Counted from the stretch's first letter, positions 10,309 through 21,605 are shown. The stretch is DNA of 64,000 bases from Procambarus clarkii (GCF_040958095.1 NC_091156.1:20903175-20967174); one strand, 5' to 3'. Notes: a model not told the origin generated them from the letters alone. Translations and numbers: made by a program.

Positions 10309-11783
10309 TTAACCCTTCAACAGCACAATACATACAGATATGATTTGACAAAAAATAATTTTAGATAAGTTTTTAAAACTTGCACAAACACTTTCAAATT
10401 TTTTTTGCATAATCAACTGGGTAAATGCTTCAACTTTGTATAAATGTTTACAGCGTAACTTGAAAAACAAGAGAATCAATATTAATTTAAAAATTGAATA
10501 TTGATAACTTCAGATTTTCAATTCAGAATAAAAAATATGAACTATCATAGAGTTCATTTAATGTTGTTATTCTCTCAGAATATCATGTGATCTTCATTTT
10601 CATCAAATTAGAATATAGGTTTTCAGTAGTTTACTGTAAAAAAAAATCGTCAATAAGGCATTTGAAATATGTGGCAAATTTAGACCAAAAAAAATTATAA
10701 CTCTAAATGTATAAAGTTTATGAAAAATCAATTCTGAAGGGATTGTAGAACAGACAACTGAGCACACAACATGTCAAAATATTGAGAATCGGTAAAAAAC
10801 TGGAATGTTAGAAGCCACTCAAAGATGAAACTCTAGTTTCAGAGATAATTGAAGTTGAAGTTAACAACAATGAATAAAGGTAGTTTTAATTCAATAATTT
10901 AATTGTAGTTTTAATAAACATTGTTTGGCATTCATACTCGAATATGTGAAAGTTGTAGGTTAATATGAAATGAAGTCAAGAAAAAATAACCCCCAAAAAA
11001 CACAAAATATAGGGATAAATATAATAATTATAATGATTTAGGGGATATATTTAGGGTATACTTTATATAAGTGAAACAGCCCTAATATGGTCCCTAATCA
11101 TCAAAACAACCTAAAGAGACAAAGTAAATAGTTTGAAATCAGAGAAAAAAAATTGAAAGTTCCAAGTTTTATGAGTTGTGATGACTTATTTGTTGACCAA
11201 TTTCATTGTGTCTTCACATAGTTTTGGGAATACATGTATTCTCCAGGATGTAAGAGTTACAATAAAATCCGATAATAAACAAAGGGGAAAAAACTAAAAT
11301 CTTAAAAAAAAAAAATCCCCCTAAAAAAAATATTTTTGGAACATTGATGATATTAGCATTTATTAACATTGGACAATGTATTTATATAATATATAACAAA
11401 ATTAGGCATAATAACATAGTTACTCATTATTATTTGAGTTATTATGTATTACTCAGCAATGATATAAAGGCACCAACTGTATATCCACTTTGTGGACACT
11501 TCTTATTACTATTCTTCTTCTTTGAGCATCAGACAGGTGCTTGCATCTCTTTATTACTGCATTACCCTTCAGTTCCAGTTATTAGGAGCTGTTCTCCTTA
11601 TCAACAAAACGTTCTTATTTTTAAAAAATTCGTCTAAAATAATTTTCTGAAAATATTTTGATGAAAATTTCACAAAACTAAAGGCAATAAGTTGGAGATT
11701 TGTTTAAAATTTTTAAGTTATTTTTACATAATTCAAACATTTTTCAAAATAAGGCTCCCAATTATGCACGGTCTACGAGTTAA
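10309..11783. mobile_element. Candidate TTAA-flanked (piggyBac-type) AT-rich element
   Basis: TTAA at 10309-10312 is followed by CCCTTCAACAGCAC. TTAA at 11780-11783 is preceded, read on the other strand, by CTCGTAGACCGTGCA. These could be imperfect terminal inverted repeats (9 of 15 by eye). TTAA duplication with ends beginning C-Y-C is the piggyBac habit. The 1.47 kb between is about three quarters A+T, with no transposase motif; one plus frame (11344-11637) is open but unlike any protein I know. The ends may be chance matches in AT-rich DNA. Confidence 0.3.
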
Positions 11784-11989
11784 ATAAATCTTTTTTTTTT
11801 TGTTACTTTTTGATTATTTAAATCTGTTCCTACTGCATAATTTAGTTTATTTGTAGTTTGCACAGTTGTAATCATATTTACAAGTTAATGTTCACTTCTG
11901 TCCACTAAAGTTATTCTGTTTGTTTTGCTTATCCATTTTATAAAAGTAACTTCATGTTTACTACTTTCATTTATTAAAAAATTTCCCAA

Positions 11990-12655
11990 TGTTATGTTTC
12001 ACTCATCCTCAAAGTGGTTATTCAACTGTACAAATTTCTGGTGTGCCCGCGCATTTGGACTATTGTATCCAAACACGGAGATCTCGTCTTCAGAAGTACA
12101 CATCTGCTTTGGGGAAAGTACAATGCAGAGCAACAAACACCATCCTTGAACTAGGTTACTTCCTATAACAGGAAGGGTTGAGGGTCACAGGACTAACACC
12201 ACAGCAAACCAGATGTGACCGGATCTCATAACTTATAAAATACTGAACACATTAAAGAAGATTAATCTAGACCACTTCTTCAAGAGGTTACATGTAACAC
12301 ATACAAAGGTAACAGCTTCAAGCTCAACAAACCACAATGTAAGAGAGAAAACAGGATATGCTTTTTAACCCATAGGATTATAAATCCATGGAACCGTCTA
12401 CCTGCTGAAGCCGTAAATGCCAAGACACTACTGCAGTTCAAAATTGAATTGGAAAAAATAATAAAGAAAAACAGGGAGACAATTGGCAAGCCACTGGCTT
12501 CCTGTCCCTATCAAGGCCATTAGAGATGGAGGCCCTCATGTAAAAAAAAAATTTACGTCTTCAGGTCACAGGTCTGACCAGGGAGGCATGGTCACAGACT
12601 GGGCCACAGGGACCTTGACTCCTGGAATTACCGCAAGGTAAGGTAAGGTAAGGTA
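11990..12655 (+). mobile_element. 3' part of a CR1-like LINE with GGTAA tail
   Basis: The plus strand gives PHLDYC-type residues, then KVQCRATNTILELGY near 12110-12160. Near 12370-12480 it gives IINPWNRLPAEAVNAKTLLQ followed by FKIELEKIIKKNRE, the C-terminus typical of these LINEs. The 3' end near 12490-12530 resembles that at 4750-4810. A tail at 12578-12655 (ggccacagggacc, then aaggtaaggtaaggtaaggt) matches the tail family seen at 48060-48145. Several stops interrupt it. Confidence 0.65.
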
Positions 12656-12900
12656 AACAATACAGGTAACTGGTCTCTGCAACCACTGATCCTCAACAAC
12701 CGCACCTTATGGTTCGCTTTGTCACAATGCTGTCACAACATACAACAACTGCAGCTGTAACCATTTACATCAAATATATATATATATCTAGTTACCATAT
12801 TGTGTGTTTGTAGTCCAAACAAGTCATTAACATTTGTGAGAAATAAAACTTATATGATGTGGGCTTCAGTAGTAGTCAGGTAAAATAAAAAATTCCAATT

Positions 12901-13265
12901 TGGCAGCAGGATGCTGCTTCTGGAAACTTTCTTTTTTAAGACTACTCATAGCCCAATCGATAGAGCGTTGGCCTCACATGTATGGGGTCCACGGTTCGAG
13001 ACCCATACAGCCCAGGTGAATGGAAGGAAATTTATGAGAAATGAATTTCACGACTGTTTAAAGAGTGGAATGTGGATGCATGTCCTGGAGTCGCCAACAT
13101 GGGAATCTCTAGGGTGCGCATATAACCATGCAAGATCATAAGCCCTTTAGTTAAGGACTTAGGTCTGTCTTGTTGGGTATCTCTGGGTAGGCCCCCAGAT
13201 AAATTCAATGATGTTGCAATGGCCATTGCATGCCTACTGTATGAGCTGCCAGGACAAATCATACA
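12901..13265 (+). mobile_element. tRNA-derived SINE, third copy
   Basis: It starts ggcagcaggatgctgcttct (12902 on), like 5780. Then come ttaagactactcatagcc, an A-box-like tagcccaatcgatagagcg (12948-12966), ggcctcacatgtatggggtc and a B box ggttcgagacc (12992-13002). Body sequence gtgaatggaaggaaatttat follows. The A and B boxes are better kept here than in the 5.7-kb copies. It is not a functional tRNA, because the acceptor ends do not pair. Confidence 0.7.
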
Positions 13266-13387
13266 AGTTATTTGAATACAGCACAGTATTTTACAGGCTA
13301 GGAGTAAACAGAGGAGCCAGACGAGTTTCAGGGTGTGGCGAGCAAAGGGTCACTTGACACGGTCAATGTGAGGTTATCCCAAACCAT

Positions 13388-13478
13388 CCCAGTAGTATAG
13401 TACTATCCCAGTAGTACAGTACTATCCCAGTAGTACAGTACTATCCCAGTAGTACAGTACTATCCCAGTAGTACAGTT
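13388..13478. repeat. 19-bp tandem repeat, about 4.8 copies
   Basis: The unit cccagtagtacagtactat is repeated head to tail with one substitution in the first copy. The unit itself contains the near-palindrome agtactat/agtact. Confidence 0.9.
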
Positions 13479-14325
13479 GCATTCATTCTAGACTCACAAT
13501 CAGGAATTTCGGGAACATATCCCGGGCAGAAGAGAACTGGTTGGGACATTTCCTATCACATTTTGCCCTGCTCACCTTGCAGTGTTAATAGGTACCAAGG
13601 AGTTAGTCAGCTTGTTGTGGGGTTGCATTCTAGGGAGGGTCAGTAATTTGACACAGGGAGGCCTCAATATAAGCCTAACATTGATGTATATATATATACT
13701 GTACACTGCCTGCCTGTTTCCCGACACAATAAATTATTAATTAAACGTCTTGGTTCCTTTCCATCATCTCTAGCCAACATGTATGACAGACTGTGAGTCA
13801 AATTGCCATCAATCTGTAATGCCGATCACTCGGCATTACACACTACAAAATATTATACTGCATTACTAAATTATTTGTTTTAATTAGGTAAGATCTGAAT
13901 AATATCGGACACCATTAACCTGTTTATTATTATCCAGAATAAGTATACAAATAGTGAATATTTTCAAATCAGAGTTTGATACTGCTAAAGGGACCAGAGT
14001 AAAGTTAACCAAGTAAAGCTAACATGAGGTAAAGAAATAAAACAAGTGATGCTACTTTCATAATTTACATACAAATGTATGGGAAGATCAACTTATACAA
14101 GTTTAAAGACCTTTCTATATACATAAGGCAATTCCTACAATAAAAGTAGGTCAGTACACACACACACACACACACATTTATATACTGTATTTACATTTCT
14201 ATTATACTGCATGTGCACATATTGTAATTTTCATTTGATACATAATAATAACAGGCCTTGTCAATGTTTCCAAATACTGAACACACTTACTTGGTCTTCA
14301 GAAAGACATTACATTCAATCAACAT
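13479..14325. other. Probable 3' flank or UTR of the exon at 14326, otherwise unassigned
   Basis: AT-rich. TTTATT at 13923-13928 is AATAAA on the minus strand and lies about 400 bases beyond the minus-strand stop at 14326, a usable poly(A) signal. A CA repeat lies at 14155-14175. No coding frame is supported. Confidence 0.4.
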
Positions 14326-14481
14326 CTACTGAGAGGAAAGAGTTGGATAAGGCAAGCCAAGTTCAGCCTCACCATCAATCTGGTCAATAGATGTAAAGAT
14401 CAAATTGAAAGAACAGCTATGCAGAAAATGTTTTGTTGATACTCTTAGGAGTTCCTTGTATGGAGCCTCCATGCAGAGAGC
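14326..14481 (-). CDS. Terminal exon of an unidentified host gene
   Basis: On the minus strand a good acceptor (a long T run, then cacag, AG at 14482-14483) opens a 156-base exon that ends in TAG (14326-14328), 51 residues. It begins ALCMEAPYKELLRVSTKHFL and ends LPYPTLSSQ, with HSCSFNLIFTSIDQIDGEAE in between. Composition is protein-like and codon use is balanced, and the strand agrees with AGGF1 downstream of whose stop it lies (7.1 kb away). I do not recognise the family. It could be the end of an unrelated gene whose earlier exons lie in 14.5-21 kb or outside, or a false exon. Confidence 0.5.
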   Translation of the reverse strand, partial: ALCMEAPYKELLRVSTKHFLHSCSFNLIFTSIDQIDGEAELGLPYPTLSSQ

Positions 14482-15075
14482 CTGTGAAAAAAAAAATTCA
14501 ATTATATATTAAGCAAAAATAAGATCATAAAACCCAAGCAATTATTAAAAATGCTGGGCTACGATGACTGTGCAGTATAGCACTATATAACTCGCAGATT
14601 ATTCAATAGTTCCCAGATTACACTTGATATGCCTATACAGGAGCAGGATGTCATCAAAGGTGTCAAAATTACAGTACTGAGGATTTTATTGAGAGAAATG
14701 TGGTACGAAGAAAGAGTCAGGGAGAAACATTTCCAATTCTGAAAATTGGGACAGTCAACCAGAAGATATTGGCTGCAGGAAAGCAGGACAATGTAATTTA
14801 GTGTGTGGCATACAACATTATTTCCAATGTGCCGGCTAGCTATTCCCACAATCACTAATGACACAAGCAAATTTATTCAATAACCATTAATGACATCTGT
14901 AATTATATTACATGTTCTCAACTGTGACGATGTTGACTATCTGTTGAGCGCACCGGACAGCAAATTCTTTTAGGAGGAGAGGTGTGATGACATCAACGCC
15001 ATCTGTTAAGTGCACCTGACCCCAGTTCTCTTTCCCTGGTGGAAGGCTGTGATCTTATTGACACCTGTAATTACC
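14482..15075. other. Unassigned, probable intron
   Basis: AT-rich sequence with no motif that I can name. Confidence 0.4.
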
Positions 15076-15540
15076 TAAGTGTAATTACCTAAGTGTAGTT
15101 ACAGGATGAGAGCTACGCTCGTGGTGTCCCGTCTCCCCAGCACTCTGTCATATAACGCTTTGAAATTACTGACAGTTTTGGCCTCCACCACCACCTCACC
15201 TAACTTGTTGCCAACCGTCTACCACTCTGTTTACAAAAGTGAATTTTCTTATATTTCTCCGGCAGCTTTATTTCGTTAGTTTAAATCTATGACCTCTTGT
15301 CCTTGAAGTTCCGGGTCTCAGGAATTCTTCCCTATCAATATTATCGATTCCTGTTACTATTTTGTACGTAGTGATCATATCGCCTCTTTTTCTTCTATCT
15401 TCTAGTTTTTGCATATTTAATGCCTCTAACCTCTCCTCGTAGCTCTTGCCCTTCAGTTCTGGGAGCCACTTAGTGGCATGTCGTTGCACCTTTTCCAGTT
15501 GATGTGTTTCTTAAGATATGGGCTCCATATCTTAAGATAT
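15076..15540 (-). mobile_element. 3' end of a LINE, same family as 6670-9151
   Basis: From 15489 down the minus strand reads MQRHATKWLPELKGKSYEER, LEALNMQKLEDRRKRGDMIT and TYKIVTGIDNIDREEFLRPG, almost the same as the copy at 6683-7237. Its tail at 15062-15100 holds the unit taattacctaagtg about three times, the tandem 3' tail of this family. It is truncated at 15540 in mid ORF2. Confidence 0.85.
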
Positions 15541-15815
15541 GTAGTTTCTTTCTTACTAATCACATTTTACTCCTCAGAAGTGATATGGGTGGTCTCTTGG
15601 TCAACAGGAATCAGTTCACCCAGGGCAGTCCTGAACTCAAGAGGAGCTCCAGTAGGATCAAGTGGCCGAGTTGGTGTAGACTGATTTTCTGTGATACTTG
15701 GTGAAATATTTGTGACTGGACCGATGTATCCCAGGAGAGCCAAGTTGAGTTACGAGATGGAAGTACTGTCCGTCAGTTAAGGCTTGTTATAATTGAAGCC
15801 TGTATGGAAGCCTGT
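15541..15815. other. Unassigned spacer
   Basis: No repeat or coding frame is recognised before the minisatellite. Confidence 0.4.
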
Positions 15816-16435
15816 CAGCATGTTGCTAGAGACCCCTGCCAGTGTGTTGCTGGAGACCCCTACCAGTGTGTTGCTGGAGACCCCCTACCAGTGTGTTGCT
15901 GGAGACCCCCTACCAGTGTGTTGCTGGAGACCCCCTACCAATGTGTTGCTGGAGACCTCTGCCAGTGTGTTGCTGGAGACCCCCTACCAATGTGTTGCTG
16001 GAGACCCCCTGCCAGTGTGTTGCTGGAGACCCCTGCCAGTGTGTTGCTGGAGACCCCTACCAGTGTGTTGCTGGAGACCCCTGCCAGTGTGTTGCTGGAG
16101 ACCCCTACCAGTGTGTTGCTGGAGACCCCTTACCAGTGTGTTGCTGGAGACCTCCTGCCAGTGTGTTGCTGGAGACCCCCTGCCAGTGTGTTGCTGGAGA
16201 CCCCCTGCCAGTGTGTTGCTGGAGACCCCTGACAGTGTATTGCTGGAGACCCCTACCAGTGTGTTGCTGGAGACCCCTGCCAGCGTGTTGCTGGAGACCC
16301 CTGCCAGTGTGTTGCTGGAGACCCCTGCCAGCGTGTTGCTGGAGACCCCTGCCAGCGTGTTGCTGGAGACCCCTGCCAGCGTGTTGCTGGAGACCCCTGC
16401 CAGTGTGTTGCTGGAGACCCCTGCCAGTGTATTGC
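15816..16435. repeat. 24/25-bp GC-rich minisatellite, about 25 copies
   Basis: The unit gtgttgctggagacccctgc plus cagt is repeated head to tail. Variants have an extra C (25 bp), tac for tgc, and cgt for tgt. Because the usual unit is 24 bases, several frames on both strands stay open and spell 8-residue repeats such as SVLLETPA; this is a by-product, not evidence of a protein. The array ends exactly where DIRS copy A begins. Confidence 0.95.
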
Positions 16436-16543
16436 CCCTTGAGCAACCGCCGGGTGACCCGAGAGCCCACCAGAAACAGACAAAGACGGGACCGCAGCCG
16501 CAGGAGAGACTCCGGAGGAAGAGACAAGGAAGCGGTCCGAGAG

Positions 16544-17197
16544 TCACAAACAAGACCCAGCCAAGTCCGAACCTGAGAGGGAACCAGATGGGACTTCCTC
16601 CAGTTCACCGGCGATCTGGGAAAGAACCAAATCCCTGGCTAGCAAGCAAACCGACCGGCTGGGAGCCCAAATCAGCCAGTTGTCGAGATAGGCCAACACC
16701 CGAACACCTAAGAGACGCAAACGGGCCACCACGACCCGCATAAGGCGCGTGAACACGTGAGGTGCCAGGTTCAACCCGAACGGGAGACAAAGAAAACTGA
16801 AACATTGATGCCCCACAACAAAACCGAGCCAGTCCCGCAACCTCGGATGAATTGGGACATGCCAATAAGCGTCCCGGAGGTCCAAGGACACCATCCAAGC
16901 GTCCGGATCCAAGAGGAGCCGAACCTGGGACAGCGTAGTCATCCGAAAGGAGGGGCAATAAACCCAGGGGTTCAGACGGGACAAGTCCAGAATGAACCTC
17001 AGGTCCGCGCAGTCCCGTTTCGGTACCGGAAACAGACGGGAAACCCATCTGAGGGACGTCGTCGTTTCGACCACACCCAAGCGAACCCACTCCAAGACGA
17101 CCTGACAGAGCGCAGGGGAAGAAACTTGCCCTGCCAGCCCCGACCCCCCTGAAAGGGGGGGGGGGGCCACCCAACGCCACTGCAGGCCGACAGACAC
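16544..17197 (-). pseudogene. DIRS reverse transcriptase, best-preserved copy
   Basis: An open 217-residue frame carries the DIRS reverse transcriptase core: VSRLFPVPKRD, LRFILDLSRLNPWV, FRMTTLSQVR, then AWMVSLDLRDAYWHVPIHPR (first catalytic Asp), FLCLPFGLNLAPHVFTRLMR and RVLAYLDNWLIWAPS. The YxDD box reads YLDN here (codons at 16679-16690), so one catalytic aspartate is lost. The copy-B equivalent keeps YLDD. The pattern DAYWHVPI...FKCLPFGL.LAP..F is typical of DIRS and close to Ty3-like reverse transcriptases. The frame ends in the RNase H region. Confidence 0.85.
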
Positions 17198-17469
17198 GAC
17201 CTGAAACGCCCACGAATCGTGAGACCAGGCATGAGCGAACAGCGCAAGCCTCCCCCCATCGCCCCGTCAATGGGCAAACCGCCAATGAGCCGGCGTCCCT
17301 TATGAGACCCAGAACCCCGCACAGAGAGATCACCGTGCCGACCAGACGAGGGCGGGTCCGAAGGAGCCAAACCTGAACCTGACACCAGTGGCCTACCACG
17401 AGGAGAGGAACCCCGAGCCTTGGCACGCCCCTCTGGGAAGACCCACCATGGGACCCCCGGAGAACCAAC

Positions 17470-18900
17470 AAGTCCGACATCTGATGACAAGCAGACGAAG
17501 TAGCCTGGATAAACTTTGCCATGGCAAGGCGCCGGACCCCGGGACGGACCCAAGTGCCCTCACATCCTCCACTGAGCCAATCCGAGGACAGCTCCAGGAG
17601 GGAAGAAGAACCTGCAAGGCCGAAGCCAAAAGGCCCCGGGCGCGCAAGTCCTCCGCAACAAGCGCTGCCAAAAGGGAGGGAACCTGCACATGGAGCTGAA
17701 CAACGTGGAAGGGCAGGGGCAAACAAGCACTCATTCAGGTACCCAAGATTGCCACCCAAGAAAACCTGAACCACCGTGGAAGCTTCCCGCCACTCCAGCG
17801 TGCGGAAACGACAGAAGGAATGACAGGCATCCAGAACAAACAAGGGGCAGTCCGCTAGCCAGGAAGACTCCGGAACCTCGTAATGGAGCCAGAAAGGGAA
17901 CGAAGTTCCAAACCTGAATTCCGAGGGATCCATCTCAGAGGCATAATCCGGGTCATGCAGGAGGTACGCTGCAAGGGCCACCCGCACCACACCAGGTTGG
18001 ATGCGATAAGCCGACAACTTCCGGAAAGACGGAACCAACGCACCTGGGGGAACACGGAACCGAACCCGTGGAGGGGCCGACACCAAATCCAACTCGTACG
18101 CAGGAGGGGGGGGGGGGGGGGAAGAAAACCCCACTCCTTGTAACAGCAAGCCCCACTCAGAGGGAAGAAAAACCCAGGTGGGGTCCAGCGGGGCCTTCCC
18201 AAGTCAGCAGCCTCCCCAGCCCCTACATCCTTCACAGCAGGAGCCGGGACCGAGTCATCTCCCTCAAGCACCGACCCCACAAGACAAGGATGGTGCAGCC
18301 ACAGAAGCCGAAAGAAAGGGGGGCCCAATGGTCAGACCCAGAAGCTTCGGCCGGGAGACAAGACTCGAAAGCCTCCACCCCCCCCCCTCCTGGAAGGGGC
18401 CTCCGCCAAAGCTGCACGAGTCTTGAGATCAAGTAACCCCCCTGCCCCGACTCAGAAACCCTCAGACGTTTCGGGGCTGGAACCTGGGGGTGGGGGGGGG
18501 GGGAAGTACCAGAATGTACAACTGGAGGGGAAGGACGAGGAGGTGCGGACTGAACCAGGATCGAAGTGACCCCCACCCCCAAGTTCGGGTCTCGAAAAGC
18601 AAAGTGGGGTTGCCCCAGGGCATCCGGGTGAGCAATCAACCGAGCACGTTGCAACAGATGAAACCTAGCTTGCAACACACGCGCCGCCTGTACCCAAATA
18701 GAATCATCATTGGATTGGGTAAATTGAGTCATTAGCAAGCACCAACACTCACAGGACTCAGGATCGAAAGTATCACCGCCCACACAGGCGGCATGGTGGA
18801 GGCAAAGACAATGAGGGTCACCCCGAGACAAGAGGACCGAGCAACCCTCAAACTTGCACAAAGCGAGTGGGGACTCCGGGGTCACATCCATCAGACCCAC
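17470..18900 (-). pseudogene. DIRS gag-like ORF, frameshifted
   Basis: The start at 18900 gives MGLMDVTPESPLALCKFEGC, then SRGDPHCLCLHHAAC and FDPESCECWCL. This is the C..C...DPH..C..H..C....CE.C pattern found at the start of DIRS ORF1 proteins, thought to bind nucleic acid. A proline-rich linker follows. After a frameshift near 18240, further gag-type sequence runs in the frame from 18149 (AYRIQPGVVRVALAAYLLHD, WLADCPLFVLDACHSFCRFR). Runs of C and G at 18109-18121 and 18488-18502 are likely slippage sites for the shifts. Confidence 0.65.
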
Positions 18901-19549
18901 GTGCCCCCTAGGGGATTCTCAGGGTCCTGAGTGTTTACTTTAAGAGGACCTTGCTGCCTAGGTAATCCTAGGCAGGGTGCTGCTAACCGGCGCCCAAAAC
19001 TACCAAGCAAACTTCTACAGCTGAACCCCAGGGATGTGTACACTCACGGTGACCTAGCAGGGGGGCGCGACCGAGGAGAACCGTGGAAGGGCAAACACCA
19101 GTAGATAATAGGGCAGAACCCCCTACAAGGCAAAAAGAAAAACAAAACCCCGCAATAGGACAGCGAACCCCAAGGAACAGAGCCGGCTGCTATTTCGGGA
19201 AAACGAAGCTGCGCAGCACCCTGCGCCCCTACCAGTGCAAACTGCCACTTACCCGCAGGTAACAAGGGAGAACAGAACACCCAAGAGCCCAACAAGTGGC
19301 CGAAAAAACGAACGGCAGAACGAACCAGCAGAGGCAGGTCCCGAAGAGCCTGTGGAAGGTGGCCCCAAGGGCAGTACATAGAGGGCACCTAGGGAAGGCA
19401 GCCCTTGGCCCATGCAGCCTGAGTACTGAAGATAACTCCTGGCTCTCGCACCCTTGGAAAAACAAACACCACACACAAGGCACAGTACTGTAAAGACACT
19501 GGAGCCAGAGCACACGACCTCTGCTTATAGCATCAGCCTTAAAAATTAA
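18901..19549 (-). other. Leader of DIRS copy A
   Basis: Sequence between the gag start and the terminal repeat, with counterparts in copies B, I, K and N (for example the words aagcaaacttctacagctgaa and gggtgctgctaaccggcgcc). No further gene is seen. Confidence 0.6.
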
Positions 19550-19962
19550 GTAGCCGGCGAGAAGGATCTGAGGCTCCCCCTTCCCCCTTCCGGAGAAGAG
19601 GGAGCTGCACAGACAGCGGCGCGGCGACGTGTGACGTCATACTTGTTTGCTCGTTTTCTGTTGGGGAGTTCTATCTACTAGTTCGGCTTTTGGCAGCAAT
19701 TCTAACTAGAATAGGGGTTTGTTTTGGGGTGCTTACCTTTCTGGGTGCCTGATCTGGTCAATAGCAGACATAGAATGCTTCCAACCACATGGGGGTTTCT
19801 ATAGGCCATTGCTCCCCTTGCCTCTCTGAGGGGGGTTTGGTTCTGGCCGTGGTCTCCGGTAGGCCTAAGAACTCCATACACATGACGAATGCCAAAGTCT
19901 GACATTAGCATATCAGCCTGAGATAGCTCGGGGAGCCGAAGTTGCTTCCCCCCAGAAAATGA
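19550..19962. repeat. Inverted terminal repeat of DIRS copy A
   Basis: It runs from agtagccggcgagaagg to cccccagaaaat and is the inverse of the left terminal repeats at 49961 and 59418. Characteristic words are cttacctttctgggtgcctg and ggccattgctcccc. Confidence 0.85.
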
Positions 19963-19974
19963 GGATCTGAAACT

Positions 19975-20830
19975 TAATACAGGGTACAAAACAATCGAAT
20001 CTGTCCATAGTAGGAAAACAGCATGTCAAGGATTTGGGAATAATGATGTCCGACGATCTAACGTTAAAGGAGCATAACCAAGCAAATATTGCGTCAGCCA
20101 GAAAAATGATAGGATGGATTACGAGAACTTTCAAACTCAGGGATTCCATCACAATGGCAGTGCTCTTCAAGTCACTTGTGTTGTCCCGTCTTGAGTACTG
20201 CTCAGTACTCACTTCCCCCTCCAGAGCAGGAGAGATTGCTGAAATAGGGGAATACAGAGAACATATATGGCACGCATAGACACGATAAAGCACCTAAATT
20301 ATTGGGATCGTCTCAAAGCTCTTAAAAATGTACTCACTAAAAAGAAGACGAGAGAGATACCAAATAATATACACATGGAAAATCCTGGAGGGCCAGGTCC
20401 CAAATCTACACAGTAAAATAACAACGTACTGGAGTGAACGATATGGAAGAAAATGCAGGACAGAACCAGTGAAGAGCAGAGGTGCCATAGGCACAATCAG
20501 AGAACACTGTATACATATCAGAGGTCCGCGGTTGTTCAACGTCCTCCCAGTGACTATAAAAAGTATTGCTGGAACAACTGTGGACATCTTCAAGAGAAAA
20601 CTAGACTTGTTTTCTAAAAGAAGTTCCGGATCAGCTGGGCTGTGGTGGGTATGTGGGCCTGCGGGCCGCTCTAAGCAACAGCCTGGTGGACCAAACTCTC
20701 ACAAGTCGAGCCTGGCCTTGGGCCGGGCTTGGGGAGTAGAAGAACTCCCAAAACCCCATCAAGCAGGTATAACGAACCAACCTACCAGCCAGTTCACCAG
20801 CCAGTCCATCCACCATCCATCCTGATGCTC
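19975..20830 (+). mobile_element. 3' part of a LINE, same lineage as 46250-48145
   Basis: Plus frames read GIMMSDDLTLKEHNQANIAS, ARKMIGWITRTFKLRDS and FKSLVLSRLEYCSVL. After a deletion and shift near 20255, IKHLNYWDRLKAL follows, then (20328-20640) RRRERYQIIYTWKILEGQVP and RGPRLFNVLPVTIKSIAGTT. This is the reverse transcriptase C-terminal region of the LINE at 46.3 kb. The 3' end (20650-20780) differs: gtgggcctgcgggccgctct, then gtagaagaactcccaaaacc, a second tail type. It abuts copy A of DIRS on the left. Confidence 0.85.
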
Positions 20831-21055
20831 TCCCAAATATGACTTAACAGTTAACGACATCTTAAAACCTTCGGATTTAGCAGGAGCCCCGGATTTAATG
20901 ATTTGGGTACAGTCCCACATAGGTCATTAAATCAAGTTGATACTGACAAATGGCCCCCACAGAACAAGTCCTAGAATGGCTGGCACTTAGCTTAGCACTT
21001 GGCACTCATGACTAGGACACACCATGAGAGATGGCAACCATACTGAACATACGAT
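20831..21055. other. Unassigned spacer
   Basis: No feature recognised. Confidence 0.4.
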
Positions 21056-21118
21056 ACCTTACCTTGAGGTCACCTTGAGGTGGTTTCTGGGCTTAGCGTC
21101 CCTGTGGCCCAGTCCTCG
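21056..21118 (-). mobile_element. LINE/SINE shared 3' tail, minus copy
   Basis: The reverse complement reads gtctggtcgaggactgggcc then acagggacgctaagcccaga and ccacctcaaggtgacctcaa. This is the 3' tail found at the end of the LINE at 46250-48145 and of the SINE at 55745-55998. What lies beyond it (21119-21260) is not recognised as either body. Confidence 0.6.
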
Positions 21119-21605
21119 ACCAGACCTCCTCATTGCTGCACTGTTACACTGTTGTGTGGCAGTAGGCAACACATCAGTAACAGATCTGTGTAGCGAGCCA
21201 GTGATGGACCGAGCTCCGGGCTGCCTGGTAGTGGTGATCAGTACTAACACGTTTGAGCTAGTTTTGAGCGAATAATTTTGTTTTGGTTGAATTGTTTGGG
21301 GAAGAAGTTTGGAAGTTTCAAGACTTTGAGTCTTGTGAACTCAGCAGTTGTCTATAAAGCTTCACTGACTTTCTGAGTACTTTTCTGGTGAAATGACCAA
21401 CTTTCATTTGCTCTCTTTGCCTCTGTGAGAAGGCCAGGTTGCAGCTCTGGTTCCAGATAGGCCAAACAGAACTCCCACGTTTGATGTTACTGGTAATATG
21501 GAGCACACTTGAGATAGCTAGAGGATGTTGCTCTATTTTTATAAATAACTAATTTTATATTTGAAAAGATAGGATTACTTTACCAGTTCAATGACATTCA
21601 TTCAT
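21119..21605 (-). other. AGGF1: 3' flank of AGGF1, possible 3' UTR
   Basis: Lies just beyond the AGGF1 stop. A minus frame at 21506-21318 is open for 62 codons, but no splice acceptor or family supports it as coding. No clear AATAAA was found on the minus strand, so the transcript end is unknown. Confidence 0.35.

Larger units (their letters stand above)
16436..19962 (-). mobile_element. DIRS retrotransposon copy A (3'-truncated)
   Basis: GC-rich and oriented minus. From the right: an inverted terminal repeat (19550-19962), a leader, a gag-like gene (18900 to about 17470) and a reverse transcriptase (17197-16544). It stops in the RNase H region at the minisatellite, so the recombinase, ICR and second terminal repeat are missing. 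Its subfamily (terminal repeat with gtgacgtcatacttgtttgc) is closest to copy K. Confidence 0.85.

Noticed and set aside
11344-11637. Open plus frame of 97 codons
   Set aside because: AT-rich hydrophobic sequence without a family or splice sites.
12948-13010. Functional tRNA gene
   Set aside because: Good A and B boxes, but part of a SINE with a fixed 5' head seen three times in the window.
15816-16435. CRISPR-like array
   Set aside because: Units are contiguous with no spacers, and the DNA is eukaryotic.
15793-16743. Open plus frame of 316 codons with an 8-residue repeat
   Set aside because: Produced by a 24-bp minisatellite that is open in several frames on both strands.
16605-18149. Open minus frame of 514 codons
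   Set aside because: It starts in true gag sequence but crosses into the wrong frame of the reverse transcriptase. The GC-rich DIRS body has few stops in any frame.
21318-21506. Additional AGGF1 exon beyond the stop
   Set aside because: Open for 62 codons, but there is no continuing phase from the stop-containing exon and no known C-terminal match.
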